The notes: generated from the sequence alone by a model not told the origin. Numbered from the stretch's first letter, positions 7,497 to 16,899 are shown. The stretch: 64,000 nt of DNA from Bradyrhizobium diazoefficiens (GCF_016616885.1 NZ_CP067102.1:3128501-3192500), one strand, 5' to 3'. Numbers and translations are program-made.

Positions 7497-9806
7497 ATGG
7501 CGGCTCCCATCAAGTTCGGCGTTGGCCAAAGCGTGTTGCGCAAGGAGGATGACGCGCTGATCCGCGGCAAGGGCCGCTATACCGACGATTATGCGCCGCA
7601 GGCCGCACTTCGCTGCCTGATGCTGCGCTCGCCGCACGCGCATTCCAAATTCACCATCGATGCCAGCCGCGCCCGCACCCTCCCGGGCGTGGCGTTGATC
7701 CTGACCGCCGCTGAGGTCGGGGATCTCGGCAATCTGCCTTGCCTGTTCAACCTCGAGACCGATCCCTTCACCGGCCCGCCTTACCCGATCCTCGCCAAGG
7801 ACGAGGTCCGCCATGTCGGCGATTCCGTCGCCTTCGTCGTCGCCGAGACCATCGACCAGGCTCGCGACGCGATCGAGGCGATCGACGTCAAATGGAGCCC
7901 TTTGCCGTCGGTGACCGGCGTCGTCAACGCCATCAAGAAGGGCGCGCCGCAGGTCTGGCCGGACAAGCCCGGCAATGTGCTGTTCGACGTTTCGATCGGC
8001 GATAAGGCCGCCACTGAAGCTGCGTTTGCCAAGGCGCATACGGTGGCCGAGATCTCCATCGTCAATCCGCGCGTGGTCGCGAGCTTCATGGAGACGCGTG
8101 CGGCGGTCTGCGAATACGACGCCAAGAACGATCACCTCACGCTGACAATCGGCAGCCAGGGCAGCCATCGCCTGCGCGACATCCTCTGTCAGAACGTGCT
8201 GAATATCCCGACCGACAAGATGCGGGTGATCTGCCCCGATGTCGGCGGCGGCTTTGGCACGAAGCTGTTTCCCTATCGCGAATACGCCCTGGTGGCGGTC
8301 GCAGCGCGCAAGCTGAAAAAAGCGGTGAAATGGGCGGCTGACCGCTCCGAGCATTTCATGGGCGACGCGCAGGGCCGTGACAACGTCACCACCGCGAAGA
8401 TGGCGCTGGCCGAGGACGGCAAATTCCTCGCCATGGATTGCGACCTGATGGGCGACATGGGCGCCTATCTCTCGACCTTCGGCCCCTACATCCCGCATGG
8501 CGGCGCCGGCATGCTGCCCGGCCTCTATGACATCCAGGCCTTCCACTGCCGGGTGCGCACCATCTTCACCAACAGCGTGCCGGTCGATGCCTATCGCGGC
8601 GCGGGCCGGCCCGAGGCGGCCTATGTCATCGAGCGCCTTGTCGATGCGTGCGCGCGAAAACTCGACATGACGCCGGACGCGATCCGCCGCAAGAATTTCA
8701 TCCAGCCGAAAGCGCTGCCGTACAAGACCGCGACCGGCAAGGTCTATGATTCCGGCGACTTCGCCGCGCATCTGAAGCGCGCGATGGAGATCGCCGAATG
8801 GAAGGAGTTTGGAAAGCGCGCCAAGGCGGCCAAGAAGAGTGGCCTGATCCGCGGCATCGGTCTTGCGAGCTATGTCGAGATCTGCGGCACCATGGGCGAG
8901 GAGACCGCCAATGTGCGGATGGACCCCAATGGCGACATCACCGTCCTGATCGGCACGCAGTCGAGCGGGCAGGGCCACCAGACCGCCTATGCGCAGATCG
9001 TGGCCGAACAGTTCGGCGTCGCGCCAGAGCGCGTGCATGTCCATCAGGGCGACACCGCCATGATCGCCACCGGCCTCGGCACCGGTGGCTCGGCCTCGAT
9101 TCCCTCTGGCGGCGTCAGCGTCGAGCGTGCCACGCGCGCGCTCGGCCAAAAACTCAAGGAGATCGCGGCGCAGGCGCTGGAAGCCAGCGCCGGTGACCTC
9201 GAGATCACTGACGGCATCGTGCGCATCGCCGGCACCGACCGTTCAATCTCGTTCGCCGATCTCGCCAAGCGTCCCGGCGCCGATCCCTCGAAGCTGAACG
9301 CGAGCGCGACGTTTGCCAGCGCCGACGGCACCTATCCCAATGGCACCCATCTCGCGGAAGTCGAGATCGATCCGGCGACGGGCATCATCAAGGTCGTCAA
9401 CTACGTGATCGTCGACGATTTCGGCAAGACGCTCAATCCGCTGCTTTTGGCGGGCCAGGTGCATGGCGGCGCCATGCAGGGCATCGGCCAGGCGTTGATG
9501 GAGCAGGTAGTCTATGGCGCGGGCGACGGCCAGCTCATCACCGCGACCTTCATGGACTACGCGCTGCCGCGCGCAGCGGATGGCCCGTCCTTCGTGTTCG
9601 AGACCAACAACATTCCGTGCACGACCAATCCGATGGGCGTGAAGGGCGCGGGCGAGGCCGGCGCGATCGGTTCCTGTCCGGCCGTCGTCAACGCCATCGT
9701 CGACGGGCTCTGGCGCGAATACAAGATCGACCACATTGACATGCCGGCGACACCGGAACGTGTTTGGATCGCGATCAACGAGCACCATCGGCGCCACAGC
9801 CTCTAG
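7497..9806 (+). CDS. Xanthine dehydrogenase-family molybdopterin-binding large subunit (CoxL-like, form II)
   Basis: The 769-residue length and domain order (aldehyde oxidase/xanthine dehydrogenase a/b hammerhead at about 20-130, Mo-cofactor domains after it) match CO dehydrogenase/aldehyde oxidase large subunits. The active-site loop reads AYRGAGRPEAAY, the form II type, not the AYxCSFR of true form I CO dehydrogenase. GVKGAGEAG near residue 720 holds the catalytic Glu. Members hydroxylate carbon centres of purines, aldehydes or N-heterocycles and normally need FeS and FAD subunits. No small or medium subunit gene adjoins it here. The nearest redox genes are a c'/c556 cytochrome 98 bp downstream and a diheme cytochrome 2.7 kb away. 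Substrate unknown. Confidence 0.88.
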   Translation: MAAPIKFGVGQSVLRKEDDALIRGKGRYTDDYAPQAALRCLMLRSPHAHSKFTIDASRARTLPGVALILTAAEVGDLGNLPCLFNLETDPFTGPPYPILAKDEVRHVGDSVAFVVAETIDQARDAIEAIDVKWSPLPSVTGVVNAIKKGAPQVWPDKPGNVLFDVSIGDKAATEAAFAKAHTVAEISIVNPRVVASFMETRAAVCEYDAKNDHLTLTIGSQGSHRLRDILCQNVLNIPTDKMRVICPDVGGGFGTKLFPYREYALVAVAARKLKKAVKWAADRSEHFMGDAQGRDNVTTAKMALAEDGKFLAMDCDLMGDMGAYLSTFGPYIPHGGAGMLPGLYDIQAFHCRVRTIFTNSVPVDAYRGAGRPEAAYVIERLVDACARKLDMTPDAIRRKNFIQPKALPYKTATGKVYDSGDFAAHLKRAMEIAEWKEFGKRAKAAKKSGLIRGIGLASYVEICGTMGEETANVRMDPNGDITVLIGTQSSGQGHQTAYAQIVAEQFGVAPERVHVHQGDTAMIATGLGTGGSASIPSGGVSVERATRALGQKLKEIAAQALEASAGDLEITDGIVRIAGTDRSISFADLAKRPGADPSKLNASATFASADGTYPNGTHLAEVEIDPATGIIKVVNYVIVDDFGKTLNPLLLAGQVHGGAMQGIGQALMEQVVYGAGDGQLITATFMDYALPRAADGPSFVFETNNIPCTTNPMGVKGAGEAGAIGSCPAVVNAIVDGLWREYKIDHIDMPATPERVWIAINEHHRRHSL

Positions 9807-9904
9807 AGCTCGGCGCTCCCGCGGCGGGAATTAAGTGCCCGCCGCCGGGCTCTATCCTCGATGACCTTCCCCCAAACCGACTTGCGAGCCGGAGAAACAC
9901 GCCG

Positions 9905-10354
9905 ATGAAACGGATTTTGATTGTCGCGGGCACCCTCGTTCTGGGTGCGGGCGCCGTGATGGCGCAGCAGGAGATTGCCGTCCAGCAGGACAACCTGATG
10001 CGCTCGCAGGCCAAGAGCATGTATGGCGTCATCCTGAAGATGACCAAGGGCGAAATTCCCTATGATCAGAAGGCGGTCGACCAGGCGGTGGCCAGCCTCG
10101 AAGCTGATGTCGCCAAGATCGCCAAGACGTTTGAGGTCAATCCCAAGCAGGACGTGGTCAACGCGACCTACGGTGCGTCGCCAAAGGTCTGGCAGCACAA
10201 GGCTGATTTCGATTCCAAGATCCCGCCGGTGCAGAAGGCGATCGCCGACGTCAAGGGCAAGATCACCAATCTCGCGAGCCTGAAGGCCGCCTACACCGCG
10301 ATGAACGACCGTTGCACTGATTGCCACGAGACGTACCGGCTGAAGCTGAAGTAA
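9905..10354 (+). CDS. Cytochrome c'/c556-type (class II) c-type cytochrome
   Basis: The 149-residue protein has a cleavable signal peptide (about residues 1-21, ending VMAQQ) and a single haem-binding motif CTDCH close to the C-terminus. That position is diagnostic of class II cytochromes with a four-helix bundle. The helix-1 sequence NLMRSQAKSMYG contains Met residues that could supply the sixth ligand, as in low-spin c556. It is periplasmic. It follows the orphan molybdenum hydroxylase on the same strand, so it may be a partner or electron carrier, but that is inference. The start at 9905 has GGAGA upstream. Confidence 0.85.
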   Translation: MKRILIVAGTLVLGAGAVMAQQEIAVQQDNLMRSQAKSMYGVILKMTKGEIPYDQKAVDQAVASLEADVAKIAKTFEVNPKQDVVNATYGASPKVWQHKADFDSKIPPVQKAIADVKGKITNLASLKAAYTAMNDRCTDCHETYRLKLK

Positions 10355-10501
10355 GGCGGCGCGTTAGCTATTTCTGTTCGCATGGCCTGACGGATCGCCG
10401 TCAGAACGACTATGTTTGCTCGCGCCGTCGCGGCGTTGATGCGTCACGACGTCTGGAGTTCCGACGCGCGGCGGCGATCTCAGGCAACAGCGAGACAGGC
10501 C

Positions 10502-11785
10502 ATGGCAAAACCGTTCCCGTCGAAAACCCATATCGGCAACCATATGCTGCATCCGGAAACGCTGATGCTGACCTATGGCTACGATCCACAGCTGTCGGAA
10601 GGCGCCATCAAGCCGCCGGTGTTCCTGACCTCGACCTTCGTGTTTAGGACGGCCGAGGACGGGCAGGACTTCTTCGATTACGTTGCCGGTCGGCGCGAGC
10701 CGCCGGCTGGCATGGGCGCGGGCCTGGTCTATTCGCGCTTCAACCATCCCAATAGCGAGATCGTCGAGGACAGGCTCGCGATCTATGAACGCACCGAGAG
10801 CTGCGCGCTGTTCTCGTCCGGCATGGCGGCGATCTCGACGACGATTTTGGCCTTCGTCCGTCCCGGCGACGTCATCCTGCATTCCCAGCCGCTTTATGGC
10901 GGCACGGAAACGCTGCTGACCAACACGCTGGCGCGGCTCTCGATCGGTGCGGTCGGCTTTGCCGACGGCATTGACGAGGTGGCGGTCAACCAGGCCTCGG
11001 AGGACGCGATGCGCAAGGGCCGGGTTTCGATGATCCTAGTCGAAACGCCGGCCAATCCGACCAACGGCCTCGTCGACATCGCGCTGATGCGCCGCGTCGC
11101 CGACACCATCGGCAAGGCCCAGGGCCGCACGCCGATCATCGCCTGCGACAACACGCTGCTCGGCCCGGTGTTTCAGCGGCCGATCGAGCATGGCGCGGAC
11201 CTCTCGCTGTACTCGCTGACCAAATATGTCGGCGGTCATTCCGACCTGATCGCGGGCGCGGCCCTCGGCACCAAGGCGATCATGAAGGGCGTCAAGGCGC
11301 TGCGCGGCGCCATCGGCACCCAGCTCGATCCGCATTCCTGCTGGATGATCAATCGCTCGCTCGAAACCTTGAGCCTGCGCATGGAGAAAGCGAACAGCAA
11401 TGCGCGCCTCGTCGCGGACTATCTGCGCGACCATGCCAAGGTGGCCAAGGTTCACTATCTCGGTCATCACGAGGAGACCTCGCCGGCCGGACGCGTGTTC
11501 GCGCGGCAATGTCTCGGTGCGGGATCGACGTTCTCGTTCGACATCGTCGGCGGTCAGGCGGCGGCGGAGAAATTCCTCAATGGCTTGCAAATCTTCAAGC
11601 TTGCGGTCAGCCTTGGCGGCACGGAATCGCTGGCGAGCCTGCCGGCGACGATGACCCATTCCGGCGTCCCCGCCGACATCCGTCGCAAGATCGGCGTTCT
11701 GGACTCCACGATCCGGCTGTCGATCGGCATCGAAAATCCGTCGGACCTGATCGCGGATCTCGAGCATGCGTTGAGTGCGGCTTGA
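10502..11785 (+). CDS. Cystathionine gamma-synthase/gamma-lyase-family PLP enzyme
   Basis: The 427-residue protein of the Cys/Met metabolism PLP family has [28 protein letters not shown], the cofactor aspartate in [11 protein letters not shown], and the Schiff-base Lys241 in [32 protein letters not shown] near the C-terminus is the substrate carboxylate region. Enzymes of this family carry out beta/gamma elimination or replacement in trans-sulfuration and methionine synthesis. Which reaction this one catalyses is not settled by motifs. The ATG at 10502 matches the conserved N-terminus; an in-frame extension to 10412 looks non-coding. No SAM riboswitch was recognised upstream. Confidence 0.88.
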   Translation: MAKPFPSKTHIGNHMLHPETLMLTYGYDPQLSEGAIKPPVFLTSTFVFRTAEDGQDFFDYVAGRREPPAGMGAGLVYSRFNHPNSEIVEDRLAIYERTESCALFSSGMAAISTTILAFVRPGDVILHSQPLYGGTETLLTNTLARLSIGAVGFADGIDEVAVNQASEDAMRKGRVSMILVETPANPTNGLVDIALMRRVADTIGKAQGRTPIIACDNTLLGPVFQRPIEHGADLSLYSLTKYVGGHSDLIAGAALGTKAIMKGVKALRGAIGTQLDPHSCWMINRSLETLSLRMEKANSNARLVADYLRDHAKVAKVHYLGHHEETSPAGRVFARQCLGAGSTFSFDIVGGQAAAEKFLNGLQIFKLAVSLGGTESLASLPATMTHSGVPADIRRKIGVLDSTIRLSIGIENPSDLIADLEHALSAA

Positions 11786-11894
11786 AAGGGCTATTCGTGT
11801 CACGGATGGCGGACAGCTCGCATTGAGCCTGCTTTTCCACGTCGGTTTGCGCGACTGCGAATTCAGCCGACAAAAAAGCATTCCCGCAGAATCG

Positions 11895-11930
11895 AAAAGG
11901 CCGGGCGCTCCCTCCTGCGCCCGGCCTTCG
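11895..11930 (-). terminator. Intrinsic terminator after the CHRD gene
   Basis: The hairpin GGCCGGGCGC / GCGCCCGGCC has an 8-base loop. On the minus strand it is followed by TTTTC, suiting the CHRD gene that ends at 11952. It may also block read-through from the plus-strand gene ending at 11785. Confidence 0.65.
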
Positions 11931-11951
11931 CCGATGACGTTTTTATAAAAC

Positions 11952-12371
11952 CTACTTGGTCACCTGGCCGCGGATTTCGCCGCCCGGGTTGGCCGCGGTG
12001 TGAATGTTGACGTAGAGCTTGCCGGCGAGGAGATCGGCGGCCTGCGCGTCGGTCAGCGTCGCCGAGCCCTCAGCCGGGCTCTTGGCAGCACCCGGGATCG
12101 GCACCATGACGCCGGCATTCTTGCCGGTCTCGGCGGGGCCATGGAAATGGGCGGCGGTGGCGGGGCCGGAGAGGCCGGAATAGGTCAGTTTCCAGGACAG
12201 CTTCTTGGTGGCGGCGTCATAGTCGAGATCGGCCGCGCCGGTGCCGCTGCTGGCGGTGGCGGGCACTTCGGACTTGCCGTCCAGCGTCGCCTTCAGTTTC
12301 TCCGCGCTGGCCGAGCCTGCGAATGCGACGGCGGCTCCGAGCGCCAGCGTGGCAAAAAGCGCTTTGTTCAT
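11952..12371 (-). CDS. Secreted CHRD-domain protein
   Basis: The 139-residue protein has an N-terminal signal peptide (about 1-23, ending ASA) and then one CHRD (chordin-type) domain. Recognisable parts are LDGKSEVPATASSGTGAADL, the TYSGLSGPATAAHFHGPA core, and the C-terminal LYVNIHTAANPGGEIRGQ. In bacteria single CHRD domains occur in small periplasmic or extracellular proteins of unknown function; the His residues suggest metal binding. It is divergent from the diheme cytochrome gene across 141 bp and ends at a strong terminator, so it is probably monocistronic. Confidence 0.85.
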   Translation of the reverse strand: MNKALFATLALGAAVAFAGSASAEKLKATLDGKSEVPATASSGTGAADLDYDAATKKLSWKLTYSGLSGPATAAHFHGPAETGKNAGVMVPIPGAAKSPAEGSATLTDAQAADLLAGKLYVNIHTAANPGGEIRGQVTK

Positions 12372-12512
12372 GGGTCTCTCCCTATTGACGCCTGATTGCG
12401 GTCAACTTGCAAACAGTGCGGTTCCGACTTTATTCCCGGATTCCGATCAAACCATCTAAATTATTCGTGGCTGGAGCGGCTGCGGGATGATCCGTAAATT
12501 CGCCCGAGCTCG

Positions 12513-13451
12513 ATGGGATCCCGAATGCTGCGACGAATAATTTCTGTCATCCTGATCGCCGCCGTCGCAAGCCTCGCCGGCTATTGGTGGCTGACCGGGC
12601 CGACCGCCTTGGCCTTGCCGGCGCCGGCGCGCGGACCCGATCTCGCAAATGGACAGGAGCTGTTCAACGCCGGCGGATGTTCGTCCTGCCACGCCGTGCC
12701 CAATCAGCCCGATCGCCTGCGGCTCGGCGGCGGGCTGGCGCTCCGTTCGCCGTTTGGCACGTTCTATGCGCCGAACATTTCCCCTGATGCCACCGACGGC
12801 ATCGGCCGCTGGACCGAGGTCGATTTCGTCAATGCGGTGATGCGCGGCATCTCGCCCGAGGGCACGCACTACTTCCCGGCGTTTCCCTACACCTCCTACC
12901 ACATCGCCAAAGTCGACGACGTCCGCGATCTCTTTGCGTATCTGAAGACGCTGCCGCCGGTGCCCGGCCGGGTGCGCGACCACGATTTGCCATTTCCCTT
13001 CAACATCCGCCGCAACGTCGGCATCTGGAAATTGCTGTTCATGGATGTCCGGCCGTTCATGGCGGATGCAGCGCGGTCCGTGCAATGGAATCGCGGCGCC
13101 TATCTCGTGAACGGTTTCGGCCATTGCGCCGAATGCCACAGCCCGCGCAACGCCCTCGGCGGTGTCATCCGGGGCGAGCGTTTTGCCGGCGGCCCCAATC
13201 CCGAGGGCAAAGGCTGGGTGCCCAACATCACGCAGAAGGGCATCAGTAGCTGGAGTGAGAAAGATATTGCCGACTTCCTCGAGACCGGCGACATGCCAGA
13301 AGGCGACACTGCATCAGGCTCGATGCGGCCGGTGATCAAGAACCTCGCGCAATTGACACCCGAGGATCGCGCCGCGATGGCCGCTTACCTGAAGTCGCTG
13401 CCGCCAATCGACGGCCCGACGCCGCCCAAGCGCAAGGAAGGTGACGGCTGA
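12513..13451 (+). CDS. Diheme c-type cytochrome
   Basis: The 312-residue protein begins with a membrane anchor or signal segment (about residues 6-24) and has two CxxCH haem sites: CSSCH near residue 56 and CAECH near residue 208. Each lies in its own class I cytochrome domain (FYAPNISPDATDGIGRWTE and the equivalent VPNITQKGISSWSEKDIADF). This pattern matches cytochrome subunits that accept electrons from periplasmic alcohol, aldehyde, sorbose or gluconate dehydrogenases. No such dehydrogenase adjoins it. The molybdenum hydroxylase at 7497 is the only candidate nearby. An internal ATG at 12525 is an alternative start. Confidence 0.85.
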   Translation: MGSRMLRRIISVILIAAVASLAGYWWLTGPTALALPAPARGPDLANGQELFNAGGCSSCHAVPNQPDRLRLGGGLALRSPFGTFYAPNISPDATDGIGRWTEVDFVNAVMRGISPEGTHYFPAFPYTSYHIAKVDDVRDLFAYLKTLPPVPGRVRDHDLPFPFNIRRNVGIWKLLFMDVRPFMADAARSVQWNRGAYLVNGFGHCAECHSPRNALGGVIRGERFAGGPNPEGKGWVPNITQKGISSWSEKDIADFLETGDMPEGDTASGSMRPVIKNLAQLTPEDRAAMAAYLKSLPPIDGPTPPKRKEGDG

Positions 13452-13480
13452 ACGCTGCAGCTTGCGCCGATCGCGCCCAA

Positions 13481-13735
13481 CTAGCTCGTGCCGAACGCCT
13501 TGAAGGTGATGATGGTGAGTGTGTCCTGGATGCCGGGCAGCACCTGCACCTTCTCGTTGACGAAGTGGCCGATGTCGGTGTCCTTGTCGACATAGAATTT
13601 CACCAGCAAATCGTATTGGCCGGCGGTGGAGTAGATCTCGGAGGCGATCTCGGCTTCGGCGAGCGCATTGGCCACCGTGTAGGACTGGCCGAGCTTGCAT
13701 TTGATCTGGACGAAAAAGGGAACCATTGCAGTCAC
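13481..13735 (-). CDS. Stand-alone Lrp/AsnC ligand-binding (RAM) domain protein
   Basis: The 84-residue protein consists only of the alpha-beta RAM/AsnC effector domain (VPFFVQIKCKLGQSYTVANA, GQYDLLVKFYV, GIQDTLTIITFKAF) and has no helix-turn-helix. Such single-domain proteins form oligomeric rings that bind amino acids, and can modulate full-length Lrp-type regulators. The GQYDLLVKF strand is the typical ligand-site region. ATG at 13735 and ATG at 13726 are both possible starts. It sits alone between the diheme cytochrome (convergent) and the sensor kinase upstream on the same strand. Confidence 0.8.
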   Translation of the reverse strand: MTAMVPFFVQIKCKLGQSYTVANALAEAEIASEIYSTAGQYDLLVKFYVDKDTDIGHFVNEKVQVLPGIQDTLTIITFKAFGTS

Positions 13736-13841
13736 TCCGAAGGCGTATTCTTCCGGCTAATAGGCCAAAACCGTCCGGATTTAGCAAGCGGACTTGCTGC
13801 CCGCGGGGATAAGCCGCCCGCGCGCCAATACCGGTTCTGCC

Positions 13842-15821
13842 CTACGAAATCACCGTGGCCGCGGCAAAGGCGTCCCTGAGCCGCTGGGCGAGCTCGGCCT
13901 TGCGATAGGGCTTGGTCAGCACGACGGCCTGCGCCTGCGCGCGACCCTGCTCGACCAGGGTCTCCAGCGCATAGCCGGAGGTGAACAGCACCGGCAGGTC
14001 CGGCCGAATTCGCCGAGCCTGGTCGGCGAGCTCCCAGCCGCTCATCCCGCCGGGCATGACGATATCGGTGAACAGCATGTCGATGCCGGGGTCGGCGCGT
14101 AGCCGTTGCAGGGCCTCCCGGCCGTTGACGGCGGCGACGACGCGATAGCCGAGTGCCTCGACCCGGAGGATCACCGAGGAGCGCACGAACGGATCGTCCT
14201 CAGCAATCAGGATAGTCTCGTGGCCGCGCGGCGCGGCATCTTCGCTGTCCGGCATGTCGGTTGGCGAGTGTCCGCCGCCGGCGCGCGGCAGGTAGATCCG
14301 GACCGTCGTCCCGAGGCCCTGTTCGCTATAGATCGAGACATGGCCGTCGGATTGTTTTGCGAAGCCATAGACCATGCTCAGCCCGAGCCCCGAACCCTTG
14401 CCGACCTCCTTGGTGGTGAAGAACGGCTCGAAGGCGTGCTCGATGACCTCGGGCGTCATGCCTTCGCCGTCGTCGGTGACGGAAATCAGCGTGTAGGCGC
14501 CGGATGCCACCTCCGGGTGCCGGGCGCGATAGTCCTCGTCGATTGCGGCGAGCTCGGTGCTCAGCGTCAGACGTCCGCCTGATGGCATCGCGTCCTGTGC
14601 GTTGAGCGCAAGGTTCAGCACGGCGGATTCAAGCTGGGCGCGATCCGCAAAGGCCTGGATGGTGCCAGGACCGAACGCCGTCTTGATCTCAATGTTTTCG
14701 CGCAGGGTGCGCTTGAGCAGCTTGAGCATGGACTCCAGCAACTCGCGGCAATCGATCGGCTTTGGCTGGAGCAATTGGCGGCGGCTGAATGCCAGCAGTC
14801 GCTGCGTCAGCTCCGCGCCGCGTTCGCCGGACTCGCAGATGTCGTCGGCAAATTGTCGCAAATCGGGCCGCGTCTTGAGCTGCTCGCTGAGATGCTCGGC
14901 GTTGCCGATGATGACAGTGAGGAGATTGTTGAAGTCGTGGGCGATCCCGCCGGAGAGCTGGCCGACCGTCTCCATCTTCTGCGCCTGCTGGAGCTGCTGC
15001 TCGGTCAGCTTGCGCGCGGTCAAATCGTGGATGATGCCGACGTAGATCAGCTCGCCGTCCTGCCACGCCTGGCCGACCGACAGATCCATCGGAAAGCTCG
15101 ACCCGTCCTTGCGCAGGCCGGCGGTTTCCCCGGTTGCGAAGCGCCGCGCGTGACCGGCGGATGGGCGCCTCTCCTCGCTCGACATCAGCATGCCGATGTC
15201 GAGATTCATGACCTCGGCAGCGCGATAGCCGAACAGCCGTTCGCAAGCGGGATTGAACAGCAGAATGCGGGCTTGCGCGTCGAACAGGATGACGCCGTCG
15301 ACCGCGGTCTCGACGACCGCGGTGAGCCGCGTCATGCTCTCGCGCATCGCGCGCTGGGCGTCTCCGACCTGCCGCAGCAGCAGCGTCGCGTCCCGGCTCT
15401 TGATCTCCTCTTCTTCGAGCGCGGCCTGAACCTTCTGCAGCTCGAACGGGGAGGGAATCTTCAGGATCTTCGGCAGCAGGGGCCAAAGTGCACCGGCAGT
15501 GAAGATGGAGGCCGCAGCCGTGACCGCCTTGACGATACCCTCGATGCCGTAGATCGGGACCCAGAGCGTGTAGATCGACAGCACATGTGTCAGGCCGCAT
15601 GCCATGATGAAGATCGCAAACGCCCAGTAGACCCAGCCGAATTGGAGGTCGCGCCGCTTGGTGACGAGAATGGTGAGAGCGAACGGGATCGAGAAATAGG
15701 CGATGGCGATGATGGCGTCGGAGGCGACGTGCAGCCAGATCAGCTCGGGCTCCCACAACAGGCAGATGCCGAGCGGTGACAGCATCGACGAATCGAGGAG
15801 ACGTTCGAAAAAGGCCCACAT
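13842..15821 (-). CDS. Hybrid sensor histidine kinase with an ETR1-type ethylene-binding membrane domain
   Basis: The 659-residue protein has three N-terminal transmembrane segments (about 28-120), a coiled coil, a PAS domain (about 160-275), HisKA with phospho-His295 (GGIAHDFNNLL), an HATPase domain (NLALNAQDA, GSGLGLSMVYGF) and a C-terminal receiver (AEDDPFVR, FTDIVMPGG, Asp near 585). The membrane domain matches the plant ETR1 ethylene sensor: D35, Y42, I45, P46, I72, C75 and H79 stand for ETR1 D25, Y32, I35, P36, I62, C65 and H69, all at constant offset. C65 and H69 hold copper in ETR1. Ethylene or another small ligand is therefore a plausible signal. The start at 15821 puts the first helix at the expected place; the frame extends to 15896 without homology. 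Confidence 0.88.
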   Translation of the reverse strand: MWAFFERLLDSSMLSPLGICLLWEPELIWLHVASDAIIAIAYFSIPFALTILVTKRRDLQFGWVYWAFAIFIMACGLTHVLSIYTLWVPIYGIEGIVKAVTAAASIFTAGALWPLLPKILKIPSPFELQKVQAALEEEEIKSRDATLLLRQVGDAQRAMRESMTRLTAVVETAVDGVILFDAQARILLFNPACERLFGYRAAEVMNLDIGMLMSSEERRPSAGHARRFATGETAGLRKDGSSFPMDLSVGQAWQDGELIYVGIIHDLTARKLTEQQLQQAQKMETVGQLSGGIAHDFNNLLTVIIGNAEHLSEQLKTRPDLRQFADDICESGERGAELTQRLLAFSRRQLLQPKPIDCRELLESMLKLLKRTLRENIEIKTAFGPGTIQAFADRAQLESAVLNLALNAQDAMPSGGRLTLSTELAAIDEDYRARHPEVASGAYTLISVTDDGEGMTPEVIEHAFEPFFTTKEVGKGSGLGLSMVYGFAKQSDGHVSIYSEQGLGTTVRIYLPRAGGGHSPTDMPDSEDAAPRGHETILIAEDDPFVRSSVILRVEALGYRVVAAVNGREALQRLRADPGIDMLFTDIVMPGGMSGWELADQARRIRPDLPVLFTSGYALETLVEQGRAQAQAVVLTKPYRKAELAQRLRDAFAAATVIS

Positions 15822-16098
15822 GATACAATCCCGTGAGGGTTGCAGGCCGGGGCGGCCCGCAACGTCGCATCGCCAGCGAATCGAACAACATTTCACTCAT
15901 CTTGATGGGCGCGCCAAGGCCGGATGATGCCCGGGCCATATTTTCGCTGCATGTGCACGTTTCCGGGACGACAATCCTCCGTAAGACTTGGCCTGATTCG
16001 CCGGCGCTGGCCGGTCCGGCTTGCTGGGGTTCGGGGGGCGCGCTAGGACAGGTCATGACTTCGAAAAGCCTGGCTTCGAAAACGCGGAAAATCACCCC

Positions 16099-16899
16099 AT
16101 GACGACGCCCGTGGCGCTCACCATCGCCGGCTCGGATTCCAGCGGCGGTGCCGGCATTCAGGCCGACCTGAAGACTTTTGCCGCGCTCGGCGTCTACGGC
16201 GCGTCTGCGATCACGGCGCTGACGGCGCAGAACACCAAAGGCGTCACCGGAATTCATGCGGTGCCGGCTGCGTTCGTCACCGCGCAGATCGATGCGGTGT
16301 TCTCTGATCTCGATGTCGGCGCGGTCAAGATCGGCATGGTGGCGCAGGCCGAGAGCATTGATGCGATCGCTGCTGCGCTGTCGCGCTGGAAGCCCGGCCA
16401 TATCGTGCTCGATCCCGTGATGGTCGCGACCTCCGGCGATCGCCTGCTGGCCGCGGAGGCGGTCGAGGCATTGCGCACGAAGCTGATGCCGTTGGCGTCG
16501 GTGATCACGCCCAATTTGCCGGAGGCGGCCGCACTGCTGGACGAGCCGATTGCGCGAGGCGAGGCCGAAATCGAAAGCCAGGGGCGTCGTCTGCTCGGCC
16601 TCGGCTGTCGCGCAGTGCTGATCAAGGGCGGGCACGGCGAGGGCACCGAGAGCGTCGACTATCTCGTCAGCGCCGACAAAACGATCGCGCTTGCCGCCCC
16701 GCGGGTCGCCACCCAAAACACCCATGGCACCGGCTGCTCGCTGTCTTCCGCGGTCGCGGCGAGCCTTGCCAAGGGCGAGGATCTCGAGACGGCCGTGCGC
16801 AATGCCAAGAGCTGGATCAGCGCGGCGATCACTTCGGCCGACCGCTTCAGTGTCGGCCACGGCCACGGGCCGATCCATCATTTCCACAAGTTTTACTGA
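16099..16899 (+). CDS. thiD: Bifunctional hydroxymethylpyrimidine kinase/phosphomethylpyrimidine kinase
   Basis: The 266-residue ribokinase-fold protein opens with VALTIAGSDSSGGAGIQADLK without its first residues, the ThiD signature, and contains VLDPVMVATSGDRLL and the C-terminal NTHGTGCSLSSAVAASLA with the anion hole and catalytic Asp/Cys region. It phosphorylates HMP and HMP-P for thiamin synthesis in the cytoplasm. The ATG at 16099 lies right at the conserved start; the longer frame from 16021 is not supported. No TPP riboswitch was recognised in the 280 bases upstream, and no other thiamin gene is in the window. Confidence 0.93.
   Translation: MTTPVALTIAGSDSSGGAGIQADLKTFAALGVYGASAITALTAQNTKGVTGIHAVPAAFVTAQIDAVFSDLDVGAVKIGMVAQAESIDAIAAALSRWKPGHIVLDPVMVATSGDRLLAAEAVEALRTKLMPLASVITPNLPEAAALLDEPIARGEAEIESQGRRLLGLGCRAVLIKGGHGEGTESVDYLVSADKTIALAAPRVATQNTHGTGCSLSSAVAASLAKGEDLETAVRNAKSWISAAITSADRFSVGHGHGPIHHFHKFY

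Noticed and set aside
7326..9149. Frame of 607 codons opposite the molybdenum hydroxylase
   Set aside because: His/Arg/Asp-rich shadow translation with no recognisable motif; the plus strand encodes a complete CoxL-like protein.
10355..10501. SAM-II riboswitch before the cystathionine gamma-synthase-family gene
   Set aside because: The conserved pseudoknot sequences of SAM-II could not be found by eye.
12372..12440. EcfG promoter before the CHRD gene
   Set aside because: GGAAC is present on the minus strand, but the nearest GTT is only 14 bases away, outside the 16-17 window.
15822..16098. TPP riboswitch before thiD
   Set aside because: No CUGAGA or ACCUGA-type core was seen in this stretch.
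14689..16887. Frame of 732 codons opposite thiD that runs into the sensor kinase in another frame
   Set aside because: It covers parts of two well-supported genes (thiD and the histidine kinase) and shows no domain; high-GC artefact.
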